Shown here: piece by piece, positions 11,901 to 23,900 of the stretch
Numbering within the stretch: the first letter of the stretch is position 1
How the letters are laid out: every line of letters starts with the position of its first letter
NCBI GenBank assembly: GCA_030544215.1
Contig: JARZZO010000011.1
Coordinates: forward strand, 9,720,001 to 9,784,000
Length of the DNA stretch: 64,000 nt
Direction of reading: 5' to 3'
From: Zantedeschia hybrid cultivar
Lineage: Eukaryota; Streptophyta; Magnoliopsida; Alismatales; Araceae
The notes under the pieces: generated by a model
What the model was told of the DNA's origin: nothing
Database searches by the model: none
The model's input: the letters and a program-made list of their open reading frames with translations, nothing else
Made by a program: the position numbers and the translations under genes

Positions 11901-14900
11901 ATCAATTGAATAATATGTATGTAATTTTTTCTGATTTTTTTTAATTTTTTCTGATTTTTTCCTTATTTTTTTCTAATTTTTTCTGATTTTTTTTTAAAAA
12001 AAAAATTCCGGCCGAGTCGGACCGGCCGGACTGAGCCTGGACTCGGCCGATCCAGATCGGCTCGGGTCGGGATCGCCGGGTCCCGATTCCCGGTCCCGAC
12101 CCGAGCCGGAATTCCTTGGCCAACATAGGATGTTAAATGATGGTCCAAGATTTTATATCCTAGCCAACGTAGGATGTCACAGCTTGTCCCAGCCAAAATT
12201 TTATATAATAGCCTGAGATTCTCTAAGCTCCTTAAGCTCTTTATAAACTTGTTTTGGGGGGGTCATTTGATGAATATACTCCTTTGTAAATCCATAAACC
12301 CATCTTAAATGCTTTTATTGCATCAATTTTGTGTTATTTTTCATGTGATATGTTTATTTTGATATTATTTATTGTACATATATGTTTCTTTTTTTTAAGT
12401 ATATGTTCTATATTTGCTAGAATATGTATTGAAAAAAATCCAGGATGGGACACCAAGACATCCCATCCCAGTAGAAACACAGGGGACAGGACAGGATTGA
12501 CAACTATGATTTTAAGTGATCATTCAAGGAAGCCAACATGTTAAATGGTGGTCCAAGAAGGACTTGGACAGTTTCATGGGCTTTGACAGTGTGGGAACCA
12601 TGGAGTGTTGAAGATGGCCTGTGAAAGGCATAGTCAATTCCGTGATTTGAGAGAGGGCTACTGTTGACATGAACTGCCCATCAATGCCGTTGGCATCCTC
12701 TAACAAGGCCTAGCAACAAACAATATTGGGGGTGGATGCCCACACTCAGAAAATTTTGAGCAGAGGCACAGAGGCCACCATTGGACAAGGACCACCCCAT
12801 CACTGGCAAACGCTATTTTTTTAACAACGGTGGGGGTGTCCACACAATCAGAAAATTTTATCACATTATGACAGTGAGAAGGGAGTGGGATGTCCAAACC
12901 TGACACCAGCAACCTTTGTGTATACGCTAACAGTGGGCTAGCCAACACTACAATGGTAGGCTAGAGGAGAACAATAACTTATATTAACAGTAGGTATACG
13001 GGCTACCAACTATGGACAAGAACTTTGCAAGTTGGCTCACTCTATAAAGTTCTCCACCCTCTCTGTCACTTTGTCTGCGTGCGCATGTGCGGATGACTGA
13101 CCATCTCCATCTGTGCTGGTCATTCTAAGGGGTGAACTTTTATAGGCCTCCACTTAAGTCTCCAAAAAATTGATCAAATTTCTCATGTAGAATGCTGATT
13201 GGTAGGAATGCCAACTTTCATAGGATCTTTGATAGCATCCAACTGACGTGCCCACATTGGACTTCCCTCCGAGGTTGTAAAGCAATGTGCAGGGTGGGCT
13301 TTCTCAACTCAACTCAACGAAACTTTAATCCCAAATAATTGGAGTCGGCTATATGTATTTTATGTTTCCACTCTAAACGATTTTGGGCTATCTCTTCTAA
13401 AAGATTTAAAGCTTCCAAATCATATTGTACTATCCTCTTCCAAGTTAATCTAGGTCTACCCCTTCTTTTCTTCCCTCCGAAGTTGTAAAGCAATGTGCAG
13501 GGTGGGCTTTCTCAACTCAACTCAACGAAGCCTTAATCCCAAATAATTGGTGTCGACTATATGGATTCTCTGTTTCCACTCTAAATGATTTTGGGCTACC
13601 TCTTCTGAAAGGTTTAAAGCTTCCAAATCATATTGTACTACCCTCTTTCAAGTTAATCTAGATCTACCCCTTCTTTTCTTCCCCTCATCTATCGTAATAT
13701 GCTCCACTTTCTAACTTGAGCCTCCTTAAGCCTACGCTTAACATGCACAAACCATCTCAATCTCCATTCTCTCAATTTGTCCTTAATTGGTACCACTCCT
13801 ACCTTTTCTCTAATATACTCATTACAAATTTTATCTAGCCTGGTATGCCCGCACATCCACCTTAACATTCTCAACTTGGCAACACTCATCTTAGAGACAT
13901 GTTACCATTTCATCGCCCAACACTCGCTACCACATAACATTGCAGGTATTATCGCCGTATGGTAGAATTTTCCATTAAAACTTTGGCCATTCAACCAATA
14001 TGAATAAACCACATATTATTAATTAATTAAAACTATGGCCATTCAACTAATATAAATGAACCCCACATGATTGATTAGTTAAAACTTTAGCCATGCAACT
14101 AATATGAATGAACCACACATGATTAACATCATTACAAGATCATAAAAAAAATAAATGGGTCCTTGTTTGTGTCCTTTTTTCACGTACAAAAAACTTCAAG
14201 AACTCCTTCTTTGCTCTTCTTTTTTTCAGCAAAAGGACCTTCAAAATCCTCCAGAGCCTCCCCGTCCTCTTCTTTTTTTCACCCCCTACTGCACCCTCCC
14301 TATGGGGGTATTTATAGGAAGATGAGGGTGAGAAGAATGAAGGGGGGGGGGGGGAGCCACCGGTGTGGCTCCTCCTCCCCCTCTATTCCTTTTTTTTCTC
14401 TCTCTCCTTTTTTTCTTTCTGTTTTTTGCTTCTAAAAAAAAAGGTTTCAATATAATGCAACAAGATTTAGTCGGTGAACTCCACAAATCCTTGCTTGTAA
14501 GAATAACCGGATTTTAATTTAAGATCGGCAAACCAACCCATCGAAGCCTCTAGCTTAAAACGCAAGGCCAAGCAATCAAAGACAAGTGATCCCTCCCTAT
14601 AACCCCACCTGCAACGCACGAGAAATAGCCCATAACATTTATAGTCAATATTTGGCATTCCATTTGAAGACCTCCGAAGGCTGGGACAAATGATGGAGCA
14701 ACTATCACTTTATCTGATTTTGGCTTCAAAGCATCTATGCATGCCGACTACTCTTCTTTTCAAGGATAGCCTGGATTGAACATCGAATTGCCCCGAGAGA
14801 CTGTGTCCTTCAAGTTGTCTCTTGACTTCATAATAGCAGCCTCCAATAGCATGGCATGTGATCCATGTAGTCAGAGGTGTGAGGCGACTGATGCAACCGA

Positions 14901-17900
14901 GGGGGTCGCCTCAACCTCAAACGCCTAGGCGAGGGCCTAGGCTTTTGAGGTGACATTTTATTAAAAAAATATAAAAATTTAGGTCTTTAAATATACTATT
15001 AAACATGTCAAAAACATATATAAAAATCATACAAAATGACTTATTCCTCTGCTCAAATATAACCAAACAAATCGCTTAGGCATTTGAGGCGACATTTTAT
15101 TAAAAAATATAAAAATTCAGGTATTTAATATACCATTAATATGTCAAAAACATATATAAAAATCATACAGAATGACTTCTTCCGCTACTCAAATATAACC
15201 AAGCAAATTTAAAATCTACCAAATTGAAACAAAATTTAATCAAATCAAGATGTAATCAAAAAAATCATACAAATTTTGATGCTAAATAAACACACAATAG
15301 ATGAAGATTTATCACATAAATGCTAAAAACCATACACAAATTCACGCTAAATAAGAGAATCAAGAGATGCAGAGAGTGAGAATTAAGAGAGAAGGAGACT
15401 ATGCATGTTTGTGTGTGTGTGAGAGAGAGACGGGGGGCTCTGACCCTCTATAACTACAATGAGAGAGAGAGAGAGAGAGTCTGAAGTGGAGAGATATAGA
15501 GGGGAGGTAGAGAGAGAGGTGGACAGAGAGAGTGAGGGAGACAGAGAGAGGGGGCTCTGAGCCCTATAAGAGAAAGAGTGTGTCAACAGAGAGAGAGAGG
15601 GTGAGAGAAGAGAGAGAGAAGTGGACAGAGACTGAGGGAGAGAGACAGAGAGAGGGGGCTCTGAGCCGCTGTAAGAGAGAGAGAGAGAGAGAGAGAGAGG
15701 TCGACAGAGACTGAGGAAGAGAGACAAAGAGAGGGTGAGAGAAGACAGAGAGTGACAAAGAGAGAGAGGGTGCGGTCGAGAGAGAGGGGATATGGGGGAG
15801 AGAGACACAAAGAGAGAGAGAGAGAGAGTGTGTGTAGGTGAGAGAGAGAGGGGGTGGGAGAGAGAGTGAAGGGGAGAGAGAGAGAGAGAGAGAGAGATTA
15901 GGGCTTACCTGCTAAAGGAATCGCCAGAGCTGGAGCCTTCCTTCACCATCGCCGAGTCTTCTTCACCATCGTCGTCACTAGACTGGAGAGCCGACGTCGT
16001 CGTCATGGACTATGGAGGGGGTGTATGGGGGTTCGGGGGGAATGGGCAGTGGAGGAGGCGGAGGGAGGATCGAGGTGAGGGTTTCGATCGAGGGGTGGGG
16101 GAGTTAGTGGGTTACGGGTTTATATGTCATAGGTAATGGGCCCTTTGGGCCCGGGGATAGCAATACTAGTTTCGATACTGGTGGGGATAGCAATACTAGT
16201 TTCGATACTGGTATCGAGGGTACCGATACCGATACGTACCAATATTGGCCGTATCGGCCGGTACTAGTTTGAAAAATTCTACAAAATGTCAAAAAATCAA
16301 TTGATGTTTAATTAAGGTAATTAGAGATGTGTTGACAGCATGCACCTACTCTAATTAGTGCAATGAAGCTTAACTAAGCTTCAATTGACATTTAATTAAG
16401 GTAATTAGATAAAAGCCTCAATTTTTACCTACTACTTAAGGTAAATTTTAGGGGTACTATCTAATTAACCCACAATTGATTCAATTGACAGCATGCTCCT
16501 ACTCTAATTAGTGCAATGAAGTTTCATTAAGCTTCAATCAATATTTAATCAAGGTAATTAGTCAAAAGCCTTAATTTTTTACCTACTAATTAGAGTAAAA
16601 ATTAGGGATTCTGTCTAATTAACCCCCAATTACTTCAATCGATAGCATGTTCCTACTCTAATTAGTGTAATGAAACTCAAGTAAGCTTCAATTGACGCTT
16701 AATTAAGGTAATTAGACAAAATCCCCAATTTTTACCTGCTAATTAGAGAAAAATTTAAGAATTTCATCTGTTTTAGAGGAAGAAAATAATATTGAACTGA
16801 TTATGTTGTTAACAACTTAAAAATTAACAAAGAGAAGAAAAAATAAAAAAAAAACTCACAAAAAGATATTTTTCTTCTTTTTTCTTCTACTCAAAATGTC
16901 CTCGGCAAAGTCGTCGACTCGTCAGAGGCGTTGGCGCCAGCGACAAACAGCGAAAGACCCCTAAAATCTGTGAGCCTACTTAGAGCCTCTCACAGATCTG
17001 AAATCTGTAAGAGGCTCCGGGCAAAAGACTCCTTTTAAGGGACTTTCATGTCGTACCGGCCGATACTGGACTGATTTCGGGCGTATCGGCCCGATATGGC
17101 CCAAAACAGACTAAACCGGTCCAGTACAGGACCGGTACAGCCCGATACAAGTTGTTTTTTTTTATTTGGTATCGGGGTTCTATCGGTATTGTACCAGCAT
17201 GCTTAGGCCAGGTCAAATGGGCTTGTTGGACCGGGCCACTGCTGGCAAGGCGAGACGAGGCGAAGAATGCACCCGAGGCACGCTAAGGCGAGCACCTTAG
17301 TGTTTGAGGCGATCTTGCTGATCGCCTAGGCGACGAAGGCCAAAGCAAGGCGGCTTACCATCGCCTCGTCACCTAGGCATCGCCTTTGATAACATAGCAT
17401 GTGATATAAGATGGTGGCCTCCTACCTGCTAATTCCTAGTGAAATGGTAAAGATGTCTGTCACTTGGGAAATGTGCCCCGTATCCAGCTTTTCAAATATA
17501 CGAATATTCCCCATCGAAGAACTGTACCAACTCCACTTCTATGACACTTGAATCTTCATCAGGGTATAGAGTCCGAGTTTCTGCAACTTAATGGCACTGG
17601 AACAAATTTTCCTGGGCCAAAGCACCAGCTACAGGAAGAACTCTACCAACTCCTCTTCTACGACACTTGAATCTTCATCAGGGTATAGAGTCCGAGTTTC
17701 TGCAACTTAATGGCACTGGAACAAATCTTCCTGGGCCAAAGCACCACCTACAGGAACTTAGAGTACTTTCTGTGGTGGAGGTGAAACCAACACACAGGGC
17801 CACGTTGCTTGTCATAAGCCTGGGACCCTGAAGATCTGAACAACTTGCAGATTTACCAGTAGACATGGCTCTGCAGAAAACTAGATACAAAAAGATTAAT

Positions 17901-20900
17901 TTGAAGTCTAGGTGGTCTTTCATATCACTTCAGAAGAAAAGGAAGATCTGACGAATTTGCAGCCCTGACGAATTTGCGGCAGAGTCTCCCCTTTACCGGA
18001 GGCTATTCAAAAATTTTGAGAAGTGCTTTCAGCAAAAGCTAAAATAACCCTGGAAGTGACAGTCATGTCCGAAGACAAGAAGCATGCCAGCAGTGGCTTT
18101 CTAAAGTCTAATTCTCTTCGGGGTTCTGAATGTGGTATGGACCTTGTCCTTATCAGCCATCCATATTTGATTATATGTAGAGAATTGTTGAACCCGAAAA
18201 AAATTTTCATGCAAGATAATGCTGTTTGAGCATGCATATGCACATGATTATGTAGAAAATACTACATGGCATATGTTAATATGGGACCATGTTATGCGAA
18301 ATTAGAAAATACATGCCTATGACATGAGGGTTAATATCAAATAGAGACCCTCTCATGTGTATGTAAAAACATAAAATTGTAGGCACATATTATAGGGATA
18401 ATGGAATAAGAAGCATACCTAGGCCAAGAAGCCTCGATCGGAGTTCTTACGGAGGCCTAAAACAGCCCCAAGTCGCCCTTGTATGCTTTCAAAATAAACT
18501 TCTAAATCCTCTTAATAACCCTTGATGGTGAGGCCCAAAGGAGGACCCTAGAATGCAGCAATAAGGATAATCCAAACGCTGCAAAATGAGGGCCTAAATC
18601 AGTCCCGAAATAGGCCAAAACCAGTCTCGGAATGGGGCCAAAATGGTCTCCAAACTTGCCCAAAATGGTCCCAAATAAAGGCCTAATAGCAAGGGAGGCA
18701 TGCCCAATAGGTGGCCCAATAAGAAGGCCCAATAGGGAGCTCAAATGGGCCAAAAAAACAGTCCCCAAAGGGCACTAAATCTGCAGGTCAGAAAGGGGAA
18801 AATCTGAAAATCAAAGAAAAAAATTTCCCAAAGAAGGAAAGTGGACCCTTCTGTCCCATTCATCCTTATTTAAATAGGCCAAGAGGAGAGAGGAGAGAGA
18901 GAGGGAACTGGTGGGGGGACCCCCCACCGGTTCCAAGAGAGAAACCGGTGGGGGGGGGGGGGGGGAGGGGGTGATGTTAATTAAAGAAAAGGGGAATCAA
19001 TGGAGCTCTTAACCCCATTCACATTGGTTAAGAACTCCATGCAAAGCCCTCATTAAAACCCCCCATCCTAAACCCCTTTCACACTTGGCCAAAGTCTGGA
19101 ATTAATGGGCAAAAATCCCTTTCACACTTGGGCAAATCTGAAACCAAGGGGCAAAGGCTCATTAAGAGCCAAAAAAGGTGGAAAAGCAAAGAATGAGGGG
19201 GAGGGGAACACCCCCCACCGGTTTCCCAAAACCGGTGGGGGGTCCAAGGCCGGTGGCCACCCCCCACCGGTTGGAACCGGTGGGGGTGTCCACCGGATCC
19301 CCCCCCCCCTCTCTCTCCTTTCAATGCTCTCTCTCACTCCCTTCTCTCATCCGTGCGAATAAAAAAATAAAAAAAGAGAGAAGGAGGGAGAATGAAACCG
19401 GTGGCAACCCCCACCGTATGCTCATCCGGTGGCACCCCCCACCGGGCCCAAATTGGGGCCTATAAATAGGGCCCCATAGCCCCCAAATCAACATACACAC
19501 CCATATACAAGGAGTGTAGAATTTGGAGGGGAGGTTCTACCGCAAGACCAAACTCGGCGTTCTTAACCCGAGTTTGCTGTGTTTTAGGAGGATCTTTTTC
19601 ATTCCGATGAGTTCTTTTCTTCCTAAGGTTCAATCCTAAGGAGAAGCTCTGCCGAACAATTCTTGTAAATGCCTTCTTATAAGGCGAACCCCTGCTGAAA
19701 TAAGATCGATCTTTTCATATCGAAATGTGTGTTTGTGTGTCATTAAATTAAGTAAATAATATCATGTTTTAAAAAATTAATATATGTATATACTTAATTT
19801 CATAAACTTAAAATTTTATGTACACTCTCAACCTAACCTTGGCATCACCCCTACATATAAATAAACTTGGATTCAGAAACAAATAACAATAAATAACATA
19901 CCTAAATTAAAAATGACCTATATACCCCTCATAATTAATTAATTAATTAAAATTATAAAAATTATTTAAAATCGATAAAATAATTATAAAAAATCAAGAA
20001 ATACATGCAAAAATCAGTAAAAATCAGAAACATAATTTAAAAATTATATGGAACCAAATATGACTTAAATACCCTCCATATATAATAAATTAACAAAAAT
20101 TAGTAAAACTAATAAAGAAATCAATAAAAAATCAATAAAAAACAGAGAACCAAATCTGAAAGAATATAAAATTCCCGAAATAATTAAAATATACATAGAA
20201 CTTAATAAAATTACGAAAATTCCCTCACACATAGTAAAAAACTGTAAAAATCACAGAAAATCCTTAAAAATACCAGAATCTATTCTATGACCAAAATACC
20301 TCATAAAGGATGTAAAAGTATACCCTAAGTCCAATAAACCCGATTTAAGGCAAAATTACCAAAATACCCTTATACACTTAAAAATAACCATATAAATCTC
20401 ATAAGGTTTTGAAACCATTAAAACTTGTTTCCATACACTAATATAACCATAATACCCCTATAATTTCTAAATTGTATAATTACCATGGTCGGCCGGGTCG
20501 GTCCGGGTCGGATCGGATCGCCCGGTCCGCTCAGAATCCAAGCGGTCCGAACCGACCCCGAGCCCCGACCCAGCGACCCCAGCCCGGGATCGCTGGGATC
20601 GGGTTGGGTCGGCCGGGTCGGCCGACCCCAACCCGGGTCGGTCCGGGTCGGACCGGTCCAGCCGACCCGGCCACCCAACGGCTAGTTCAGAACTAGCCGT
20701 TGGGTAGCCGTTGGGAACCCATTCAAATGGGTTCCCAACGGTTAGGAGGGGCTTCTAAGCCCCTCCAAGTCCCCCCAAGTCCCTATAAAACCCCCTCCTA
20801 CCCTTCTCTCCCTCATTCACACAAATTCTCATTTCTCTCTCTCTCTCTAAAACTTCTCTCTCTCTCTCTCTCTAAGCTCTCATACTCTCTCAAAGACTCA

Positions 20901-23900
20901 AAGCTCTCTTAACTTCTTTCTCACCAAACTTCCAAAGCTCTCTAGAGTTCTAAACTCTAAAGGACGGACCGACGGACTACATCAAAAAATTTTCATCATA
21001 TTATTTTTATTGCATTTTAATTTTTCTCTCTAACCTCTTTTTGTCTTTGTAGCTTTATTTCTCATTGTCTCTCACTCTCCCTCGAGGTATGATATGAAAT
21101 CTCACTCTCTTTCTCTATGTTTTTTTTTATTTCTCATCATTTCTCTTTATGTAATTAGTTAATTACTAATTATCTCTTTCCCTATTAATATATTTTTTAT
21201 TTTTAAAGATGTCGACTTCTGAACAAAATGAGGCCACATCTGTCACTTCTCGTGGTGACCCGGGATGGAACCACTGCACCGTCGTAGACATGGCTTCACG
21301 CAAAGTCAAATGCAACTACTGCAGTCGGATTATTTCGGGTGGAGTTTTTCGTTTAAAACAACATATTGGGGGTGTCAAAGGAGAAGTGAAGGCTTGTACT
21401 GCTGCACTACTAGAGGTAAAAAATCAATTCAAAAATTACCTACGACAAAGAGAGTTGGAAAAAGGAGCAGCATCAACGATGAGAGGCCAAATTATGGAGG
21501 AAATGACACGGCCCTCAGGTCAAGGTATTCATATTCACCCTCCGGGAGATAGATCTCGGGAGGGAGACATAGACCCTACCAGAAGGAGATCCACTGCATT
21601 TGAAGACTTTTCTCGAGGTATTCTTTGATTTAAAATTTTCAATTAATTATTTACTTCTTTATACTTCATCTCGATTAAATTAGTCTAATCATCTATTTTA
21701 ATTTAAAGATGATATACGTCGAGCCATGGACGAAAGTAGACGATCTTTTGCTGATGAGGATGTGTATAGACGCACCGGTCGACACGTTGGGCAAGGGAGT
21801 GGATCCGGACATGGATCCAACGAGGAGGAAATTCATGACTTGACTAGGGACAATGATCCTAGAGTGGGTCCTATAGATGTTTTCCTAACAAGACGGAGAG
21901 GTAGACAACCATCAATCACAGCTGCTATGAAGAACCTGAAGGTATGCAAGGAGAAGATTGGCCGTGCTGTTTCGAGATGGTTGATGCGTGAACACACTGG
22001 ACAGAGAGAGTTACTACGTCCTGGGGTAACTCGTTTCGCCTCCACATACATTTCCTTGGAGAGTATACAATCACAAAAACGCCCCTTGAAGTAGATGATT
22101 TCAAGTAAAGGATGGGAGGATTGGATGACAAGGCACGCGAAGCATGATGCTAGAGACAAGGGGAAACAGGTTGAAGACTTGATTGAGAGCCGAGAGTATT
22201 GGAAGGATATAAAGATGATCTTGAGCGTAGTTGAACCTCTTGTGCGGGTTCTGAGGATGGTGGATGGAGATAAGAAGGCCACAATGGGATATTTATATGA
22301 AGCTATGGACCGTGCAAAGGAAGACATTGCTAGGGCCAACAAAAATACATACAGAAAGTGGTGAGATATTATAGATGCAAGATGGGATAGGACACTCCAC
22401 CATGACTTGCATGCAGCAGGTAACAAAATAAGTCAATCCATATTGGTCGCCATTTTATTTCCTATGAGTTTTATTTCATTTTTAATTTATTTTTCAATTC
22501 TTTAGATCATTTCTTCAACCCAAGATACCAATATAGCTCTGCTACTCAACATGCGCCCAATGATGAAGAAGTACTCCGTGGGACTCAAAATGTAATTCGG
22601 CGTTTGTTACATGATGAGGATCGAGCTATCATAGCATGCAACAAAATGCATCACTATAGGCTCCGGACATTACATTTTGGTACTCATCGTGCTCAACGGG
22701 CAGTCATGTTGCTTTCACCAGGTATTTAGAATTTTACACATAACTAATACTTTCAAAAAATTGTTATCAACTTATCATGCCTAGGCTTTACAAATTACAA
22801 TACTAATTGTTAGTTGGATCATTATGGAATTACAGCTGATTGGTGGATGGATCATGGGAAGGCTCCAGGTTATGAAGATCTTGCTTGTGTTGCTATCCGT
22901 GTATTGAGCCAAACCACCTCCTCTTCTGGCTGTGAGAGGAACTGGTCTACATTTAGCTTGATACACACCAAGCAAAGGAACCGATTAAGCTCAGCGAGAT
23001 TAGAGCAATTGGTCTTTTGCCACTACAACATGCACTTGAAATTAAAGAATCTTCAAAAAATTCAAGAGAACCAAAGAGAAGAAGAACGATGGAGAGATGA
23101 AGTTGCTGGAAGACCGGTGCAAGCAGAACAACAAGTTGAGGAACCAATCGATCTGGACGAGATATTCGAGGAGCAGAACCCACTGAATGCATAGGTGGAT
23201 GCAAGGAATGTTTTGAGTCCATCAGAATTTGATCCAAACGATCGGTCATGGGCAGAAGGACAATTAGATGGTGTCCCCTTGTCCGTTGAGTTTCAACATC
23301 CACCTCCTTCAAAACGGCAAAAGAAATCCACCCCACAAAGTTCAGGTAAGGGTAAAGGTAAACTAACTCATGTTGATATTGCAGATTTAGAAACTGTACA
23401 AGAAGATGAGTCAGACGAGACACCAGAGCCGAACGACTACCCCTGACGATGACGATGATGATCCACATAGAAGTCAAGGTGGATCCTTGCAACAACGGTC
23501 ATCTCGAGGACGTAGATCAAGTCAACATGGTGAAGCTCCTCCAATGATTTTCACAGGAGAGCAAGAATTTACGCATGCTACGCAGGATGATGACCACTCC
23601 AGTAGGTTGGCTAAGGGCACATCAACAACAAATAAAGGCAAAGGGAAACAACAACAAGAGTTCCTAAAGAGAACATCCTCTCAAGAGCATTCGTCTGATG
23701 CATCCTCTCAAGTTCTATTAGAGGGTTATAGTCCTTATAGATATCCAGGTACATATTATCAACATCCACCACCCTATGATGCATCGAGTTACTTAGGAGG
23801 ATATCCCACTTATCCTCCAACTTCAGATATTTCCTCTTATCAATCCTCAACCTCAGAAGGATCTTATCATGAGCCAAAGACACAAGGATGGATACCGGTG

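Larger units (their letters stand above)
10351..12540. repeat. Direct duplication of a host segment, one copy carrying a hAT insertion
   Basis: 10351-10684 (AGCCTGAGATTCTCTAAGC onward to GCCAACAT) reappears at about 12211-12541. The first copy is interrupted at its GCCAACAT by the element at 10685-12118 and then continues (AGGATGTTAAATGATGGTCC). The second copy reads GCCAACATGTTAAATGGTGG without interruption and so serves as an empty site. The unit is about 430 bp without the insertion. All of this lies in AAR3 intron 5. Confidence 0.8.
14863..17396. mobile_element. Composite non-autonomous hAT-like element, 2.5 kb, TSD GCATGTGAT
   Basis: Flanked by GCATGTGAT at 14854-14862 and 17397-17405 (8-9 bp, as for hAT). 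The ends are imperfect inverted repeats: CCATGTAGTCAGAGG at the left and, read inward from the right, TATGTTATCAAAGGCG, both leading into blocks rich in GAGGCGA and CGCCTAGGCG. That TATGTTATCAAAGGCG type of terminus is a widespread plant repeat. Inside are a purine-rich GA tract (15412-15898) and a second GC-rich module (about 16200-17200). No transposase was seen. Host sequence is continuous on either side. Confidence 0.75.
18400..20475 (+). mobile_element. Probable long LTR or retrotransposon relic, split by the hAT at 20484
   Basis: A strong TATA box (TATAAATAGG, 19461-19470) sits after a C/G-rich region full of CCACCGGT/ACCGGTGG inverted repeats and before a leader-like stretch. Then comes a very AT-rich, low-complexity region that stops at the hAT target site and resumes at 24403. 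This fits a long plant LTR, but its outer ends were not found and no coding part belongs to it with certainty. Confidence 0.45.

Noticed and set aside
15383..15810. Ser/Leu-rich and Arg/Glu-rich open frames
   Set aside because: Artefacts of the GA dinucleotide tract.
21833..22426. 197-codon minus-strand frame in the hAT element
   Set aside because: Opposite-strand shadow of the transposase coding sequence, with no domain of its own.
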